Assembly: GCA_012845835.1 (NCBI GenBank)
Contig: JABAKD010000017.1
Coordinates: 5,456,651 to 5,520,650, forward strand
DNA: 64,000 bases
Origin: Undaria pinnatifida
Taxonomy: Eukaryota; Sar; Phaeophyceae; Laminariales; Alariaceae
Direction of reading: 5' to 3'
Shown: one piece after another, positions 42,901 to 54,100 of the stretch
How positions within the stretch are numbered: position 1 is the stretch's first letter
How the letters are laid out: the number at the start of each line of letters is the position of its first letter
The notes under the pieces: generated by a model
Seen by the model: the letters and a program-made list of their open reading frames with translations, nothing else
Told to the model about the DNA's origin: nothing
Databases searched by the model: none
Program-made: the position numbers and the translations under genes

Positions 42901-43090
42901 AGTCTGGGTTTGGCCATCATCGTATTGAAAGTTGTGGGCTTTCTAATGGCCATCACAAGATAGCATAAGACCGCCCTGACTTCTTCGCCATGTTGCGTTC
43001 TCTCCCAGGTGCCATTGATGATGGACGTGATACCCTCTGTTAGTCCAATGCCATCCTTAGCCAGTTCCTAGGGTCTGCTAGTATAACATT

Positions 43091-43282
43091 CTTCTTTCTT
43101 TTCTTTATCTATTTCTTTTTTTCTTTTTTCTCTTCTTCTTTCCTTGCTTTCCTGCCTTGTCTTTTCTTGCTTTTCTTGTCTTTTTCTTCTCTTTGCTTGC
43201 CTTTTTCGTCTTGTTTCGTTTTTTCTTCTCTTTTATTTTCTTTCCTTTATCTTCTTTTCTTTTCTTTGTTTCTTTTTCTCCA
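43091..43282 (+). repeat. Polypyrimidine tract (CTTTT-rich)
   Basis: About 190 bp almost entirely T and C (TTTCTTTTCTTTATC-like) between the LINE B end and the SINE-like unit. Confidence 0.8.
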
Positions 43283-43289
43283 ATTGACT

Positions 43290-43637
43290 TATGCCTGTCG
43301 TGCGTATGCGTAGTGATAGATACTACGTGTTAAATATACGTGGTAGTCTTCCTTGGGTGGCAATCGGAATATTTGGTTTCTCCAGGCGTGAGTAGTGAGA
43401 CGTATGCACCGGCCTGGACCTGGCACATCGTAGACTGACTCCCGATTTCACTTTTATATGTTTCTGGTGGAGGCATGAATTGCGTCAGCTGTGATATATG
43501 CGTGTACCACCTTGGGTTGTGTGTGTTTTTCCCTGGGGTATTCCTCAGCTCCAGAGTGACTGGAGCCTGTCCTGTGACCACGGACTTGATTATGCGAGTT
43601 AATGTGAGAACAACAACAACAACAACATTATCGCCCA
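43290..43637 (+). mobile_element. SINE-like element with CAA tail, copy 2
   Basis: Begins near CCAATTGACTTATGCCTG and ends GTTAATGTGAGAACAACAAC with further AAC units to about 43627. Inverted and well conserved relative to 2400-2765. Confidence 0.65.
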
Positions 43638-43800
43638 TCTACGATGGCCTTGACGTGAGTGTGACATCTGATATATATCACCTCGTTTCACCTCAACTAT
43701 GACCTGGTTTCACGTCGAATCTGTTAATTTTCCTTTTACGGAGGACACTCCATTATACAGATGGTCTGAATTATTTTGGAAAAAAAGAGCAAAAGCCGAA

Positions 43801-44184
43801 ATCGGGTACACCCGATCGACCGATAGCCGTTATCGGGTACCCCTTGAACACACAGTCTCACAACGACTCAGGACGACGTCTCATTGGTCGAAACCACACC
43901 GCATCCGAACGCAGCCGCATGTCCATCGGGTGCACCCGATTATGGCTGAACAAGTCCTCGAAATGTACCCGACTCGCATACAAGCCACTCGATTATGGCC
44001 GGACTACTCCACCACCAGCCCACACGCACACACGCACGTGCAGCGGGCGCGAACTCGCGCCACGTCACGAGGCGGGGCATTGTCTGTTCTCTCGTCTCGG
44101 AGCTCTTTTTCCGGAGCTCTTTTTTGTGGACCACGAAGTCGCAGTTAGCACCCCTACACACGCACGCACAGAAGCGCATCTATG
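43801..44184 (+). repeat. Second foldback element, left arm
   Basis: Holds CTCATTGGTCGAAACCACAC, CCATCGGGTGCACCCGATTA and GAGCTCTTTTTCCGGAGCTC. Confidence 0.9.
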
Positions 44185-44789
44185 AATGCGAAATTAAATC
44201 CGTCTTGGACGAAGTATTTTCGGGTCCACGGCATCGCTCTTCACAGCACCTATATGAAGTATACTTAGTATATTGACAGCACCCGGAATACGATGTTGTG
44301 TCCGTTCCGCACCGCAAATATTTTTCCCGTGTTGGACGGCGACCAGGGACGGCGTCACGAGGAACATCAGTGCCAGCGGAGTACACACACACAAAATTGT
44401 CAACAAAACGCAACACGTGCACGAATATACATGAGACTCCACGCACATAACATGAAGCACTGCTGTGTACAGGACTGCTGGATTTCGGCCATCGCAAAAC
44501 TAATTCCCATGTAAGAAAGGTACAATCACGGCCCACAGAGCTTTTTTTCCTGAAAACGGCGTCCCTGAAGGGCACTTGTTAGCGAGACCTAGGAAATCAT
44601 TTGACTCAAATCGTTTGATCAAATCATTTCTCGGGGTGTGATGTGACAGGTGGCGGCAATACATTTCTCCGGCGCGCCACGCCACGAACATATCTCCCTG
44701 TGCCATTTGGAAAGGAACATCTGAATCCTTAGCCCTACTCGTGCCGTGTCCGAGCCCAGGTAGTCTGTGATCTATGTCTAAACCGTCTG

Positions 44790-45187
44790 CATAGATGCGC
44801 TTCTGTGCCTTGTGTGTAGGGGTGCCAACTGCGACTTCATGGTCCACAAAAAAGAGCTCCGGAAAAAGAGCTCCGAGAGGAAATAACAAAACAATGCCCT
44901 GCCTCGTGACGTGGCGCGAGTTCGCGCCCGCTGCACGTGCGTGTATGCGTGTGGGCTGGTGGTCGAGTAGTCCGGCCATAATCGAGTGGCTTGTATGCGA
45001 GTCGGGTACATTTCGAGGGCTTGTTCAGCCATAATCGGGTGCACCCGATGGACATGCGGCTGCGTTCGGATGCGGTGTGGTTTCGACCAATGAGATGTCG
45101 TATCGAGTCATTGTGGGACTGTGCGTTCAAGGGGTACTCGATAACGGGTACCCGATAACGGCTATCGGTCGATCGGGTGTACCCGAT
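44790..45187 (-). repeat. Second foldback element, right arm
   Basis: Mirror of the left arm with an extra GGGTACTCGATAACGGGTAC insertion near its outer end. Confidence 0.9.
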
Positions 45188-45188
45188 C

Positions 45189-45315
45189 GATTAGCTGTGT
45201 GTGATACTCCGATTGCGCGTATAACAGGGTGTGTGTCCTAATTAAGGATATAGGTCGGCGACTAGCCTTGGAACTACAGTGTAGCTTATCAGCGTCAACA
45301 GGGTGATGTTTGTCT
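45189..45315 (+). repeat. R1 dispersed repeat, copy h (partial)
   Basis: Starts within R1 at AGCTGTGTGTGATACTCCGA and runs to AGCGTCAACAGGGTGATG. The foldback element replaces its first part. Confidence 0.75.
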
Positions 45316-47880
45316 GAATTATGTGGAAGATGCGGCATTTTTGTGCAAGGAGTAGGGCAAAACCTGCAATATCGCAGCTGCAGCGGCCTTGTCGTCATCG
45401 GTGAAGATCACCTACTATGCTAATATCATTACGTGCAGCATGACCTTTTACATTGATCACTCAAACTTCAACGTTCCCAAAAAGTAGAAGTATATCAAGG
45501 GAAACCTCTGGATACCAGGTCCCCTTCCCCTAGATAGTACCGCCTCATTATACACAAGTTCAATGCCACCAGCGAGGTACCTCTGTCCGTTCCGTCAATA
45601 CCCGAGACACCGACCCACCACGGTGTGTCCTCCACACCACCACCACACAAGAGAGAACCTGCCAGGGGCACCGCCCCCCCCCAAAAAAAAAGCAAATCGG
45701 CGTGCTACCGATGATAGCACCCAGCGGCCCACATATCGATCCCGTAAGACAGCACCGTAGGAAGAACAACAATAATATTAATAAAGCAACACCTTTTCGA
45801 AGTAAATAAATTGCGCCGCCGCAGCAGCACCACGTGAGAGCTTTTCCCGTGTAGCAAACGGCGACATGTTTGTTGTATAAAAGCATATGACACACGCGTG
45901 CACAAAAAGAGGCCATACTTGCACATGAACACAGTACCAGCCAGTGTAATGGTAGTGTTTACGCCCTGCTCTTACACTTCATATGTATGCTGCCTAAAAC
46001 CTTAACGGCAACAGCAACCCGCCGATGCGCGCAGACAAAACAAATCCCGTCCCAATATCACGTGTGAGTATCATGTACCTACCACACAGACATAGATAAT
46101 CCTTACGCGCAGGTATTATAGCATGCAGTACACCGCGCACAAACGTAACCCCATTCACAGGTGCGTAATATATACCCAACTCACGGGTGTTCGGCATATA
46201 GTAGTGGTCGAGCAGAAAAAACCCAACGTCACCAGTATCACGTACTCAACGCACGCGTATGCACTCAACGCTAGACCCGGGGTACATATATATTCTAACC
46301 CGAACGCACGGGTACAATATGCCCAACGCAAACACGATATGATACGTGTAAAAACTGCACAGTTGTAAACTCCATGTCGAAAACACCAAACGAACACATA
46401 TCATTTTCACGCGCACACGCGTAAAGGCACCAAACAGACGCATGGGTATCACAAACACAACGTGCGAGGACGCATCATTAGTCGTTTCCTTTGAAGTGCC
46501 CTCAGCACTGTACGTCTATAGCCGATCAGCAGGGTATCGTACACACGGCATTATTATAACCAACCACCTTTTTCCACCTGACAATGTGCCGGGCATGAGC
46601 TTCTGCGCTTAAATTTGCTCACAAACATCTCCACCCGGTGCTACTCGCACGGTAGATTTGCACCATGTATGTGTGTGTTCAGAGGCTCTTAACCGCTTGC
46701 GAGATGAGCTCTATATCTTACCGGAAAAAAAGAACAAAAACATTTTGAGTCGCCTGAAAGTGAAACCCGACTAAGCAAATCCACCGCCTAGGTCTTGTTT
46801 CATATTGCAAAAACAGGAATGACGTCCACGCACAGACAACTGTGGGTCAAGGAGCCGCGTCAACCAGAAACTACGACAGGCAACAAGTGAGCGCTATCTC
46901 GAACGTACCACGCTCCCCCCCGGAGCTTCAACGCCGATAGCAGCAACTATCCTCCCGAATAGAAGGAACCAAGGTTACGGAAGCGAAACAAAAACCAAAT
47001 TCCGAGCCTTTTGCCCACGACTACGGTGTTAATTCTTGCCGAGGTGGTATACTCCATGTAGCTTCAACAAGCACAGTTTGCAAACAATAGTCTGTCGGTC
47101 AGAGGTACTGTAGCTACTTCACCGACGCGCGATATATACTATATACTATCTACTTTATACCTGGTTATGAGTATCAATCGCAGTACTCGTAATAAAGGGA
47201 AGTAAGAAGACACTGACATTGAGGTAAACACAACACGTGCGGCATACCTCTTGCTCCCGTCCACCTCACAGTTTATCGTTGGTTCATACGGTAATTGTAT
47301 TTTGCATGCGGGTAGAATATTTTGCGCCCGTCCATCTCCCTCCCCTCCCTCCCCCGCCGGGCCACAAAAATCTAAATGCGTTAGAGTTATTAACAATACC
47401 TCGACAGGTGATATAGCCTCCTTACGCTTTCGAGCTCTCCAAGCAATAGCTTCTTCTATGATGCTCTACAAGTTCCCCATACGCCCCCCCCCCCCCCCCC
47501 CCCCCCCCGCCTTCGCGGCCGCCCCCGTCTTCGCCTTAAACCTAGCGCCACGCCTGCACCGAGCTCCTTTCTGTTTATGTGACCGAAGTATGTTAAACTA
47601 TTCCTCCCGTTAAAGGCGTTATGACTACCGCCATCCACGGTCAGATTTCGCCCCCTTCCCGGCCCTCCACAACCGTTTGTGCCCATAAAAGAAGCTACTG
47701 GTAACACACACTAGAGTCATCCGTTCAAAGAGCTTACTGGTGACACCTCCCCCCTCTCTCTTTTCCGACGGGCCAGTGGAAACCCCACCTGATCCGTCCC
47801 GGCCTTGCTGGGATGCTAGAAGCAGGGTGTTAAGACTACGGCCTTCACGTCAATGGTATGATTACCCCCCCCCCCCATTT
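45316..47880. other. Unassigned interval downstream of the ferric reductase-like gene
   Basis: No supported coding region. At 46140-46450 degenerate ACGCACGGGTA/ACCCAACGCAC-like phrases recur. C tracts occur at 47483-47509 and 47863-47876. The 3' UTR of the minus-strand gene should begin at 48070 and extend leftward here. Confidence 0.4.
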
Positions 47881-47884
47881 ACGA

Positions 47885-48090
47885 CAGCCAACAGCAGTAC
47901 GTTACTGAACAGCAGTATACTACTGAATAGCAGTACGCGTCTGAGCAACAGTTAACTACTGAGCAGCAACAGGCTACTCGACAGCAGTATACCACTTACT
48001 ATCAACAATCAGTAGACTACTTAACAGCAGTAGACAACTGAATTTGAGTAGACGGTTGAACAACAGTACCTTACTGAACGGCACTACCGG
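47885..48090 (-). repeat. Minisatellite of about 20-24 bp overlapping the stop codon
   Basis: On the plus strand, units like CTACTGAACAGCAGTATA repeat about nine times. The last one (TTACTGAACGGCACTACC) contains the stop codon and final residues of the ferric reductase-like gene on the opposite strand. Confidence 0.8.
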
Positions 48091-48196
48091 TAAACTTCAT
48101 TTTGCGCCTGTCACACTCTTTCCTGAGAAGGACGTTGATGGCGCCCCCCCCGCAGAAGTAGACCTCCGTATCATCGGAAACCTCGTCCACGATTGA
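48071..48196 (-). CDS. Ferric reductase-like gene, last exon and stop
   Basis: Strong acceptor with a pyrimidine tract (CCGTCCCCCTACCCTGCTGCAG). 41 codons and TAA at 48073-48071: SIVDEVSDDTEVYFCGGG, then AINVLLRKECDRRKMKF. The FCGG motif is the conserved C-terminal NAD(P)H site. The final residues are coded by the end of a minisatellite. Confidence 0.92.
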   Translation of the reverse strand, partial: SIVDEVSDDTEVYFCGGGAINVLLRKECDRRKMKFTGSAVQ

Positions 48197-51100
48197 CTGC
48201 AGCAGGGTAGGGGGACGGCGGAGACGCGGCGCTAATCAGCATTTCAAGCATGGCCTCAGTTCGAAGAACCATGGAGGTTAGCATTCCTACGCTACCGGGA
48301 CTGAACGCATCGAGTTTTCGCCCATCAGACAGACGTTGCGAGAACCAAGCGCGAAACGTCTTGGGGCCCTCAGCGAGGTGCACGAAGGATGAGCTGCATC
48401 CTGCTTAAACTCGTTTGTGGAGCGGGATTCGGTACTTTGTGCGTACTTTGTTGCATAGCTACAACAGGGTCGAGTTACTTTTGATACACTTTACAGTCGT
48501 GGCAACGTGGCACTTTGCGGAGACAGCAATGTGGATGCCGTGGAGCTGCCCCGTGGGTGCGCCGCGAGTAGTGTTGCAGTCCTACATAGGCCCCGTGCGC
48601 AGTCAAATCCCTAGTACGATGGATTGATGGGAATGGGGAGGGGATTCTAGTGACAATTTATGTACAAGCCCACCTTGACATTGAGGCGTCCAATGGCTAA
48701 GTCATCTTTAGCTCCCGCCTTAGTGTCAAAAACCTGCATCACAACAACAAGCGTAGACAGGAGGAGGGAGAGAGAGTGAGAGAGAGACAGGCAGGCAGGC
48801 AGGCAAGCAGGCAGGCAGGCAGGCTGGCTGGCAGGCAGGCAGCCAGGCAGAAAGGCAGAAAGGCAGGCAGACCGATATCAATACATACACATATTAACGC
48901 ATAGGAAAACCTAGGGAGGGAGGGAGGGAGGAGGGTAGGGGGGGAGGGGGAGTGTACTCGATATTGATGCATGGCCGCGGTCGTACGTTCATAAACCTTC
49001 GCATGCCAACAATGCCGGGACGGAGCATGTCGTGTTTTCACCGACCATGCCTTCATTGCTTGCGGCAATTGCGAAACCCCGTGAAGTAGGGGGGGGAGAG
49101 GGGGGTACCAATATGTTGCCTTCCTTAATCATTTGACCATTGTGGGGGGGGTGGGGCGGGGGCGGGGTGTTACCAATACCAGTACGTGCTTAAACCGACT
49201 GCTGGCTATTACCCCAACGGACATGGCTTTGTTGGTTGGGACAAATTCCAAGCCGTGCGTATAGCCAAGCTGTTACCTCAAGGTCGTCGTGACGAGTGAG
49301 GGCCGTCTTGATGTGAATGCCTGGGGTGGATTCAGCGAGCAGAGTGTTGGTCACGAACTGGAGGAGCGCCAGGCTGGCGGAAGAGTAGCACACCTTGACG
49401 GGCCTCTTTGACTGCAGCTGGTTCGCCCTCACGTAGGCGACGAAGTCGAGGGCGAGGGCTGCGCCAGCTCCGGTGGCGATGATCTGTGGGCAGGTACATG
49501 AATGCCGCATTAGCCGTTGCTTAACTTGTTAGTGTTTTAGTATTTGTTTTCGCGGTATTCGACCGTTTGTCCGACCGTGCCCAAACTTTGACCTGGTGTT
49601 GTTTGTTCAGTATTTGGCATGTTTCCCAAGCACGGTTGTCGGCTTCATCTGTTCGATCGGAGAGAGCTTCTGTGAGGAAAACTCAACAACTTAAACGCTA
49701 CATCAGCCCGCGTCTGGTCGATGCGGTGGGGCTGGGGGGGGCTTATTTGTTGCTTGATTGATTCTACCATGCCCCCATAAAAAGAGCGGCAATTTCCTTC
49801 AACGGGCGTTTCATGGCTGCTCGACACGTGGAAGGATGCCATAAGAAAAAACCCTTCATTTTTGTTTGGTTGCGAAGGACTATGAAACGACGACGCAGGG
49901 GAGGCAAGGGACACCGTATGTCAGGACCTACGGACGTGAGCTGGCTTCAAAACCGACGATTTCGGTATAGAAAAGATGGGGGGGGCTACCGCAGAACGAC
50001 GCGCTTGCCGCAGTAATTTTACACTCGACCATGCATCCCGGTCGATACGGAGCACCGTTTCTACGCTTGATAGATATTCCTCCAACGCTTGGGTGCTTTT
50101 TACAGGGGGCGGGACAGCTCCAGTCTGAACAACTCGTATCTTACCAGCAGAGGCGGTAGGTTGGGGAACTCGGTGAGCCTCCCGTAGTCCGAGCGGTAAG
50201 GGCCGTACGTGCACAACGGTATGCCCCCCCCACCATCTTTTCCGATCTCGTAATCGGCTATGCTGGAGGTCTCCGATTTGCGGAAGCAGCTGACGACTTG
50301 CGTGATACCCAAGCAGGAGCACTCTCTGCAATGTGTGGGTTAAAAACGGTTGGTTTGTTGGCAAGACATAACACGGAGGACTGAGCAAACAAAAAACAAA
50401 TCTTACAAGCTGGTGGCAACAGGAAAGCATACAATACAGGGCACGCGCAATAAGGGACAGTTAACTATGAGAGCCAAGGACGATATTCGCAGGATGGTAA
50501 CGCTTTCGGTGGTCGTTTTGCTGAAGTTCGTGTAGTTCACGCCCTCTCTCAAACAAGAAACCCAGGGTATCCTGGGGCATCAGCAATGTTTTTCAGTTGT
50601 TGCCCCTTGCTGTAACGGTAGTCCACCTTTGAGTCATGTTCTAGAATGAGGATGGCACATTTTCGCTATTGTTTGTTCTGATCGTGGGGGCTCACCTCCG
50701 GAGGTATTAGCCATCTTCGTTTTATGATGGTTTGTCACATATTTCGTCGTTCGTACAGAGGGACCATTACGTACGGTCGGACGAACGAGCGCACGCAAGG
50801 ATGAACGGATGGGCGAAATAATGATCGTGCCGTGAATTGATATTCCGAATGTTCAGGGCAAAATATCAAAAGATTTTCGCAAAACCATCAGTAGGCTACT
50901 AATGTGGAGCTCAGCTCGAGAGGCGGCTTGTACATCATCTATCTGAGTGTATAGCCTACATGAAAAATGACCTAAATTTATGCAGTTTACTTGCTGGGGT
51001 TCAACTTACTTATATTTACTTACTTGGGTTCGGGCTTCTTGTCAGGTCTGTGGATCCTGATGATCGCCATCTTGTTCCAGCCCGCCCCCACTCCCCCCCC

Positions 51101-54100
51101 CCCCTCCCGGGCCTCCTTTTCGCGGTACTCCCGAAATTCCTGTGTTTCCAGTCTTTTCAGCCCCATTTTCTTTTCTCCTGCTTTTCCCCTCGCTCCGTCT
51201 TTGTCGTCTCCTCCTCCTCCTTCAGCTCCTTGTACGAGGGGATGATTGTCGTATATGTTTGTCATCTCGCCTCCCTTCGCCGGTGAGGGAGATACTTTCC
51301 TGTTACGTTTTCCAGCCTCCTCGACCAGCTCGGTCGATAGCATCAGCTCGGGCCGTCTCGTCGGTCCCGTCAACTCAGTCGGTCTAGTGGACTTGACCCG
51401 TTCGTGCGACTTGGTCTGCCCAAGCGCTTGGTCGATGTGTTCGGTCTTTTCCTCGGTATGTCCGCCCAAGTCAGTTCGTCCAGTCATGTCGGATGTGTTT
51501 GCGCTGACTGCAGAAAAGCCTGTTGCTGCTGCTTGCTCCACGTCGTCTCTGCTCTCGATATCAACATCGCTGAGGCTCTGGTCAGAGTCCTCGCGGTGAC
51601 TGAGTAGATCATGGTTAGGGTCAGCATCAGGGTTGGGCATATGGTTGGGTTAGGTTGGGTTGGGTTGGGTTGGGTCGGGTTGGGTTGGGTTGGGTTGGGT
51701 TGGGTTGGGTTGGGTTGGGTTGGGTTGGGTTGGGTTGGGTTGGGTTGGGTTGGGTTGGGTTGGGTTGGGTTGGGTTGGGTTGGGTTGGGTTGGGTTGGGT
51801 TGGGTTGGGTTGGGTTGGGTTGGGTTGGGTTGGGTTGGGTTGGGTTGGGTTGGGGTGGTTTGTTTTAGTCTTGGATCAAGGTCAGGGTTTGGGTAAGGGT
51901 TAGGGCTCTGGTTATTGTTAGGATGGGCTGCGGCAGCGCAAATTGGTGCGTGAGGGGAGATAGAGTGGGGCGGGGTGGGGTAAGGGTTAGCAGCAGGGTT
52001 AGGATTCCCGAGACAGTTAGGGGTAGGGTTACGGTCAGGGTTAGGGTTTAACTGATTTGGGTTGGGTTGGGTTGGATTGGGTTGGGTTGGGTTGGGTTGG
52101 GTTGGGTTGGGTTGGTTCATGTTGATTGCGTTGGTTTGGGGCGTGTTGGGTTGGATTGTTTTGACAGGGTTGTGCTTACCTGGGTTGCGTTCGGCTGGGT
52201 TCGAGTGCGGACCCAGGCTACGGGAGGGGGGTCCCCTTTTCGGCCTTTTATTTCAACGGGTAGGGGTCACTCGCGCGAGCAACCCCTTTGTTCCTTTGCG
52301 ATCTTACGTTTTCTTCATGTTTTACATTTTGTCGAAATCAATCCTCAATGCGAAGGTGATCTAAGCTGCGCCAAACCAAGTGCCTAAACCATCTTCATCC
52401 GTGCGGTACAGAGCCACTCGTGCCAGTGGCTCAAACACACCAGTGAAAATAGCGGTACCCCCCTAACCGTAGCCTTGGTCTGCGGTGGCACGAGCGTATG
52501 AGCAGAGAATCAACAATCTATGGTGGTGTTTGTAGTGGTGGTGGTAGGTGGAAGGGGCGGGGGGGGGCGAGAGGCTGACATGAAGCGGCGCGAAGGGGTG
52601 GTAGAAGACAGCGAGGAAGGGGGAGAGGGTAGAAGAGAGGGAAGGAGGGGCAGGCTGAGGGAGAGAAGGGTAGAGACAGAAAGAGAGAGAGAGCACATTG
52701 GGAAATGTTGTGGAGGGACGTAGGTGGAGCGAGGAGGAGAGGGAGAGCGGGCGAGTGGTGGGGAGGGAAGATGGAGGCAGCTGCTGACGACTAATGATGA
52801 GGGGCGAGGGAGGCGTGAAAAAGGCAAACATTAAGCGAGCGTCGAAGGATGGGGTGAGATATTATATATTTATCGACGAAAACACGACAACAGTAAGCTT
52901 GAGAAAATTCAGGTCGGGTGCGGGGGGGGGGGGGGGCGACGGGGGAGCGCGCTGAAGAACAGGTACGGCTGGCGGGGACTAAACCACGACTTCTAGCCGG
53001 AGGAGGGCGCAAGCAGCGGGTTGAATTTCTCACGTTTCGAGCCAGTTCCCGCCACGGCTGGCGTCGTCGCAAACGAAACGTTGCACGGATGCCGCCCGTA
53101 TGTTACGTCCTAAAAGTTCACATGTGGGGAAAAGCGGCGCGGGGGAAGGGAAGAGGCTGAAAGAAGGGAAATGAAAACAGGGAACGGCAAGTTAATGAAA
53201 ATAACATGAAAGTGTGGAATTCTGGAGTACAGCACACCCTCCCAAGCAAGGAGGAGGGAGCAGAAAGAAGAGCGTACTACTACACAACACGTGGTACCTG
53301 GCATGCTATTACGAGTAGTCGACGACGACAGTATGGGTACACCCCTTTTCATTCCTTCCCAAGTTTCAAGCCCCCCCCCAGTATATTTTGGTTTATTTCG
53401 GCGTTGCATTACCCCACGGTCACATGCACTTCACGAACACACCCAGATATGCCGCCAGAGACGGCAGAGCCACCCCCTAGACGGACAGCTGGACGGCTAA
53501 ACCCCGGGGGCGATTTGAAAAAATTCCAGAGTTTCAAGAACGCCTTGGTAAACTTCGAAATAATGTATTGTTCCTTGCACGGTGTCGTATACATCGAGGT
53601 TCCTGCGAGTTGTGTAGGCGTTGTGTTGTGCAGGTGATAAGGGACTCTCTGTTCAGACGGAGAATAAATCCTAGACGGATCGTCTGTCTGTCTGACCATC
53701 TAAACGAAGACACGTCTCCCTGTATCATCGCACACACACCCAAGCCACACCCGTACACACGCAGACCAACGCTGCAGTGAAGGCGTCACGTTGGGAGGCT
53801 TCTTTTGTAGTGGCTCGGACTCACTCCCGCGAGTGACCCCCGTGTCCGTTTGCGGGGTCTCAGGCCTTGGTGCTATTTTATTCTTGCGATATTAATCCGC
53901 AATGGAAAGATAGCTACGGTGAGACAACAATAGACCCCCTAAAGCGGTTTCGTCGCGTGAGGTACAGAGTCACTCGTGCCATCGGCTCCAATTCAGTAGT
54001 GAGAACGGTGGAAGCTACGCATATTAACATCCCCTTTGGCTGCCGTAGCCCAGGCCTGCTCGTCACAGCCACGCAGGCGCACAGAGGCATGCTAGGGTGT

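Larger units (their letters stand above)
40590..43090 (+). mobile_element. LINE family B, 5'-truncated and frameshifted
   Basis: A second non-LTR element on the plus strand, lacking the endonuclease domain. Its coding sequence is clearly related to, but well diverged from, family A in this window, and belongs to another lineage or an older copy. The 5' limit near 40590 is set by the start of similarity to the region after the family A endonuclease. The 3' limit is uncertain: a T- and C-rich tract runs to about 43280. Confidence 0.85.
43801..45187. mobile_element. Second foldback element
   Basis: Arms 43801-44184 and 44790-45187 are inverted copies, both starting ATCGGGTACACCCGATCGAC at the outside and ending GAAGCGCATCTATG at the inside. 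About 600 bp lies between them, with no recognisable protein. The outer tip is itself a palindrome. No target duplication is visible. The arms share the 11-mer ATTGGTCGAAA with the arms of the 31841-37856 element. The right end lies inside an R1 copy. Confidence 0.85.

Noticed and set aside
43844..45130. Paired open frames in the second foldback element
   Set aside because: The frames mirror one another because the arms are inverted copies; they contain no protein motif.
48171..48383. 70-codon minus-strand frame just upstream of the last exon
   Set aside because: It overlaps the last exon in another frame. The acceptor at 48197 and the FCGGG motif show which frame is used.
48739..49068. Leucine/alanine-rich 109-codon frame
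   Set aside because: Derived from CAGG and GAGGGA simple repeats in an intron.
51611..52120. Open frames of repeated GWVGL or TQPNP residues
   Set aside because: They are translations of the TTGGG/CCCAA pentamer. A 5-bp repeat stays open in every frame, so length is not evidence of a gene.
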